DNA of 8,306 bases from Hyphomicrobiales bacterium (GTDB lineage Bacteria > Pseudomonadota > Alphaproteobacteria > Rhizobiales > Beijerinckiaceae), in contig PXAW01000304.1 in assembly GCA_003567055.1 (NCBI GenBank), positions 1-8,306 of the forward strand, read 5' to 3'. The translations under genes were made by a program, and so were the position numbers. Positions 6,750 to 8,306 of the stretch are shown one piece after another (within the stretch, counting starts at the first letter, position 1; each line of letters starts with the position of its first letter). The notes beneath the pieces are model-generated. The model was not told where the DNA came from. It worked only from the letters and a program-made list of their open reading frames with translations, and ran no database searches.

Positions 6750-8306
6750 CTACTCCTCGCGCGCGGCGAGCACCCGGATCGGGCGCATCATGTCATCATC
6801 CTCATGTTCGAGGATATGGCAGTGGATCACGTAGAGCCCTTCGAAGCCATACCATTCCATCACGATCCGCGTGACATGGTCGAAGGGCGCGAGCGCCACG
6901 TCCTTCGGGCCGCGCTCGACGGCGGGGGCGGGAATTGCGCCATCCATGTCGAGATAGCTCTCCAGCGGCGCGAGCGTCCCGGCATCGCGATCGGCGATGT
7001 AATCCTCGACCCCGTTCTCGCGGAAGGGAATGCGCTCGACGATGCGGTAGCTGATCAGATGCACATGGATGGGATGCGCTTCATCGGTCAGATTGACCAG
7101 GTTCCAGATCTCGGTATCGCCCAGATGCGGCTCGATCGAGACGGGGGCGTCGAAGCCCTTGTTCTCGAGCAGGAAGGTGAAGCCCTCCGGATTGTCGAGG
7201 GTGATGTCACGCGTCACCGTGGCCGCAGCCAGAAGCCGCTCGATCTCACCCTCCTCCGCGACCGGATTGGCCGGGATGGCGCTGGTATCGGGCTCCGAGA
7301 CGCTGTCACTGACGCGGAACTGCATCAGATACGGCAGCTCGGTATCACCCGAGCGGGTATTCTGCTCGCGCTGCGGGCCAAAGCACGAGGTCGTGTTCAG
7401 GAGCGTGATCTCCTCGCCCGCCATGTCGGTGAAATCGATGATCACATCCGCGCGCTCCGCCGGCGCGAGCAGGAGCTCATCCGTCTCCACCGTCTGCGAG
7501 AGAAACCCGTCATCGACCCCGATCACCGACATCTTCGCCCCGTTCGACAAGGCGAGCCGCATGATGCGGAAATTGGCGCCGTTGAGGATGCGGAAGCGAT
7601 AGCGGCGCGGCTCGATCTCCTTGTAGGGAAAGACCGTGCCGTTCACGATGCCGAAATTGCGGCACACCCCGTCATAGACGAGGCTGCCGTCTTCCGCGAA
7701 ATTGCGATCCTGCAAGACGAGCGGGATCTCGTAATCGCCTGAAGGCAGGCCGAGCGCCTCCTCCTTCTCGCGGTTGCGCAGGAGGTAGAAGCCCTGCAGC
7801 CCGGCATAGACGTTCAGGCGCGTATTGCCCATGGCGTGGTCGTGATACCAGAGCATGGCGCCGTCGCCCTGGTGGTCGAGATTGGGATATTCGTAAAGCG
7901 CCGCCTCGCCCGGATCCCACATCCATTCCGGATAGCCGTCATGCACGCTCGGCGTGATCCCGCCATGCAGATGCACCACCGTGCGCACCACCTTGTCCGG
8001 CACATGATGCCCGATCTCGACGGGCAGCCAGTCGGGATACTCCTCCGGCAGCGCATTCACCCAGTTCACGGCGATGGGCTGGTCGACCGGGATGTCGAAG
8101 GTCGGCCCCGGCCAGATCCCGTCATAGGCGAAGACGGGCGTCGCCGGCAGATCGCGATGCACCTTCTGCGAGACCATCTTCATGGTGACCTCGTAGAGCG
8201 GCCGCCCCTCATGCTCCCCCACCGGCTCCGCCCGCGGCGGGATCGTCAACGGATCAACGAAAGGCGCCAGCGCATCCTGCGGCAGGGCCGCCGGCCCGTT
8301 CGCAGA
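6750..8306 (-). CDS. CotA-like multicopper oxidase (laccase / bilirubin oxidase type), 5' end outside window
   Basis: This enzyme couples one-electron oxidation of phenols, bilirubin-like compounds or metal ions to reduction of oxygen to water, using one type 1 copper and a trinuclear copper cluster. Numbered from the codon at 8249-8247, all four ligand motifs are intact: HLHGG (93-97), WYHDHA (134-139), HPIHVH (392-397) and HCHILEHEDDDMM (476-488). Cys477, His392 and His482 bind type 1 copper, with Met487 as axial ligand. Cys196 and Cys289 sit where CotA carries its disulfide. Motifs such as HRDLP, VVHLHGG, ALWYHDHAM-like and LAPAERADVIIDF place it with Bacillus CotA rather than CueO; the Met-rich insert of CueO is absent. 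The codon at 8249 is TTG, and the frame stays open for 19 more codons to the window end, including FVDPLTIP, which aligns with the CotA N-terminus. The true start is therefore beyond 8306. A signal peptide cannot be judged. It probably heads a transcript with yjbQ. Confidence 0.95.
   Translation of the reverse strand, partial: SANGPAALPQDALAPFVDPLTIPPRAEPVGEHEGRPLYEVTMKMVSQKVHRDLPATPVFAYDGIWPGPTFDIPVDQPIAVNWVNALPEEYPDWLPVEIGHHVPDKVVRTVVHLHGGITPSVHDGYPEWMWDPGEAALYEYPNLDHQGDGAMLWYHDHAMGNTRLNVYAGLQGFYLLRNREKEEALGLPSGDYEIPLVLQDRNFAEDGSLVYDGVCRNFGIVNGTVFPYKEIEPRRYRFRILNGANFRIMRLALSNGAKMSVIGVDDGFLSQTVETDELLLAPAERADVIIDFTDMAGEEITLLNTTSCFGPQREQNTRSGDTELPYLMQFRVSDSVSEPDTSAIPANPVAEEGEIERLLAAATVTRDITLDNPEGFTFLLENKGFDAPVSIEPHLGDTEIWNLVNLTDEAHPIHVHLISYRIVERIPFRENGVEDYIADRDAGTLAPLESYLDMDGAIPAPAVERGPKDVALAPFDHVTRIVMEWYGFEGLYVIHCHILEHEDDDMMRPIRVLAAREE

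Noticed and set aside
6582..7742. A 386-codon open frame on the plus strand opposite the oxidase and yjbQ
   Set aside because: It spans the antisense of two well-supported genes and their gap, and its composition is that of a GC-rich shadow with no motif.

Overview
The window is GC-rich and almost fully coding. Its codon use (GC-rich third positions) and gene types suggest an alphaproteobacterium, perhaps of the Hyphomicrobiales/Rhodobacterales kind. That assignment rests on general sequence character, not on a marker gene. I see no insertion sequence, CRISPR array, tRNA, rRNA, phage gene or defence gene.

Layout. Positions 1-851 (+) hold the C-terminal part of an acyl-CoA synthetase-type adenylate-forming enzyme, cut by the window edge. 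It converges, across about 54 bases with a GC hairpin, on a minus-strand peptide-type ABC importer operon. Read in its own direction, the operon runs: substrate-binding protein (6017-4431), a 101-base gap with a strong hairpin, DppB-like permease (4329-3352), DppC-like permease (3355-2516), and a fused two-domain ATPase (2516-906). The last three genes overlap by 4 and 1 bases, so they are probably translationally coupled. Together they form a complete one-operon importer with binding protein, two membrane subunits and both ATPase sites in one chain. The substrate cannot be read from the sequence.

The 279-base gap at 6018-6296 holds the best regulatory signal in the window. It is a sigma-70-like promoter (TTGACG, 17-base spacer, TCTAAT) reading into the binding-protein gene, with a nested inverted repeat lying over its -35 box. 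Two 10-base palindromes lie just upstream of it.

Upstream of that gap, also on the minus strand, are a YjbQ/UPF0047 family gene (6725-6297) and, 24 bases before it, a CotA-like multicopper oxidase whose 5' end lies outside the window (8306-6750). The oxidase keeps all the copper ligands and a cysteine pair matching the CotA disulfide. Its reading frame stays open to the last base, so the full gene begins beyond 8306. The oxidase and yjbQ are probably one transcript.

Nothing here is clearly a new biological system. The points most worth a second look are the dyad-covered promoter of the importer, the oxidase-yjbQ pairing, the intercistronic hairpin after the binding-protein gene, and the missing N-terminus of the oxidase.
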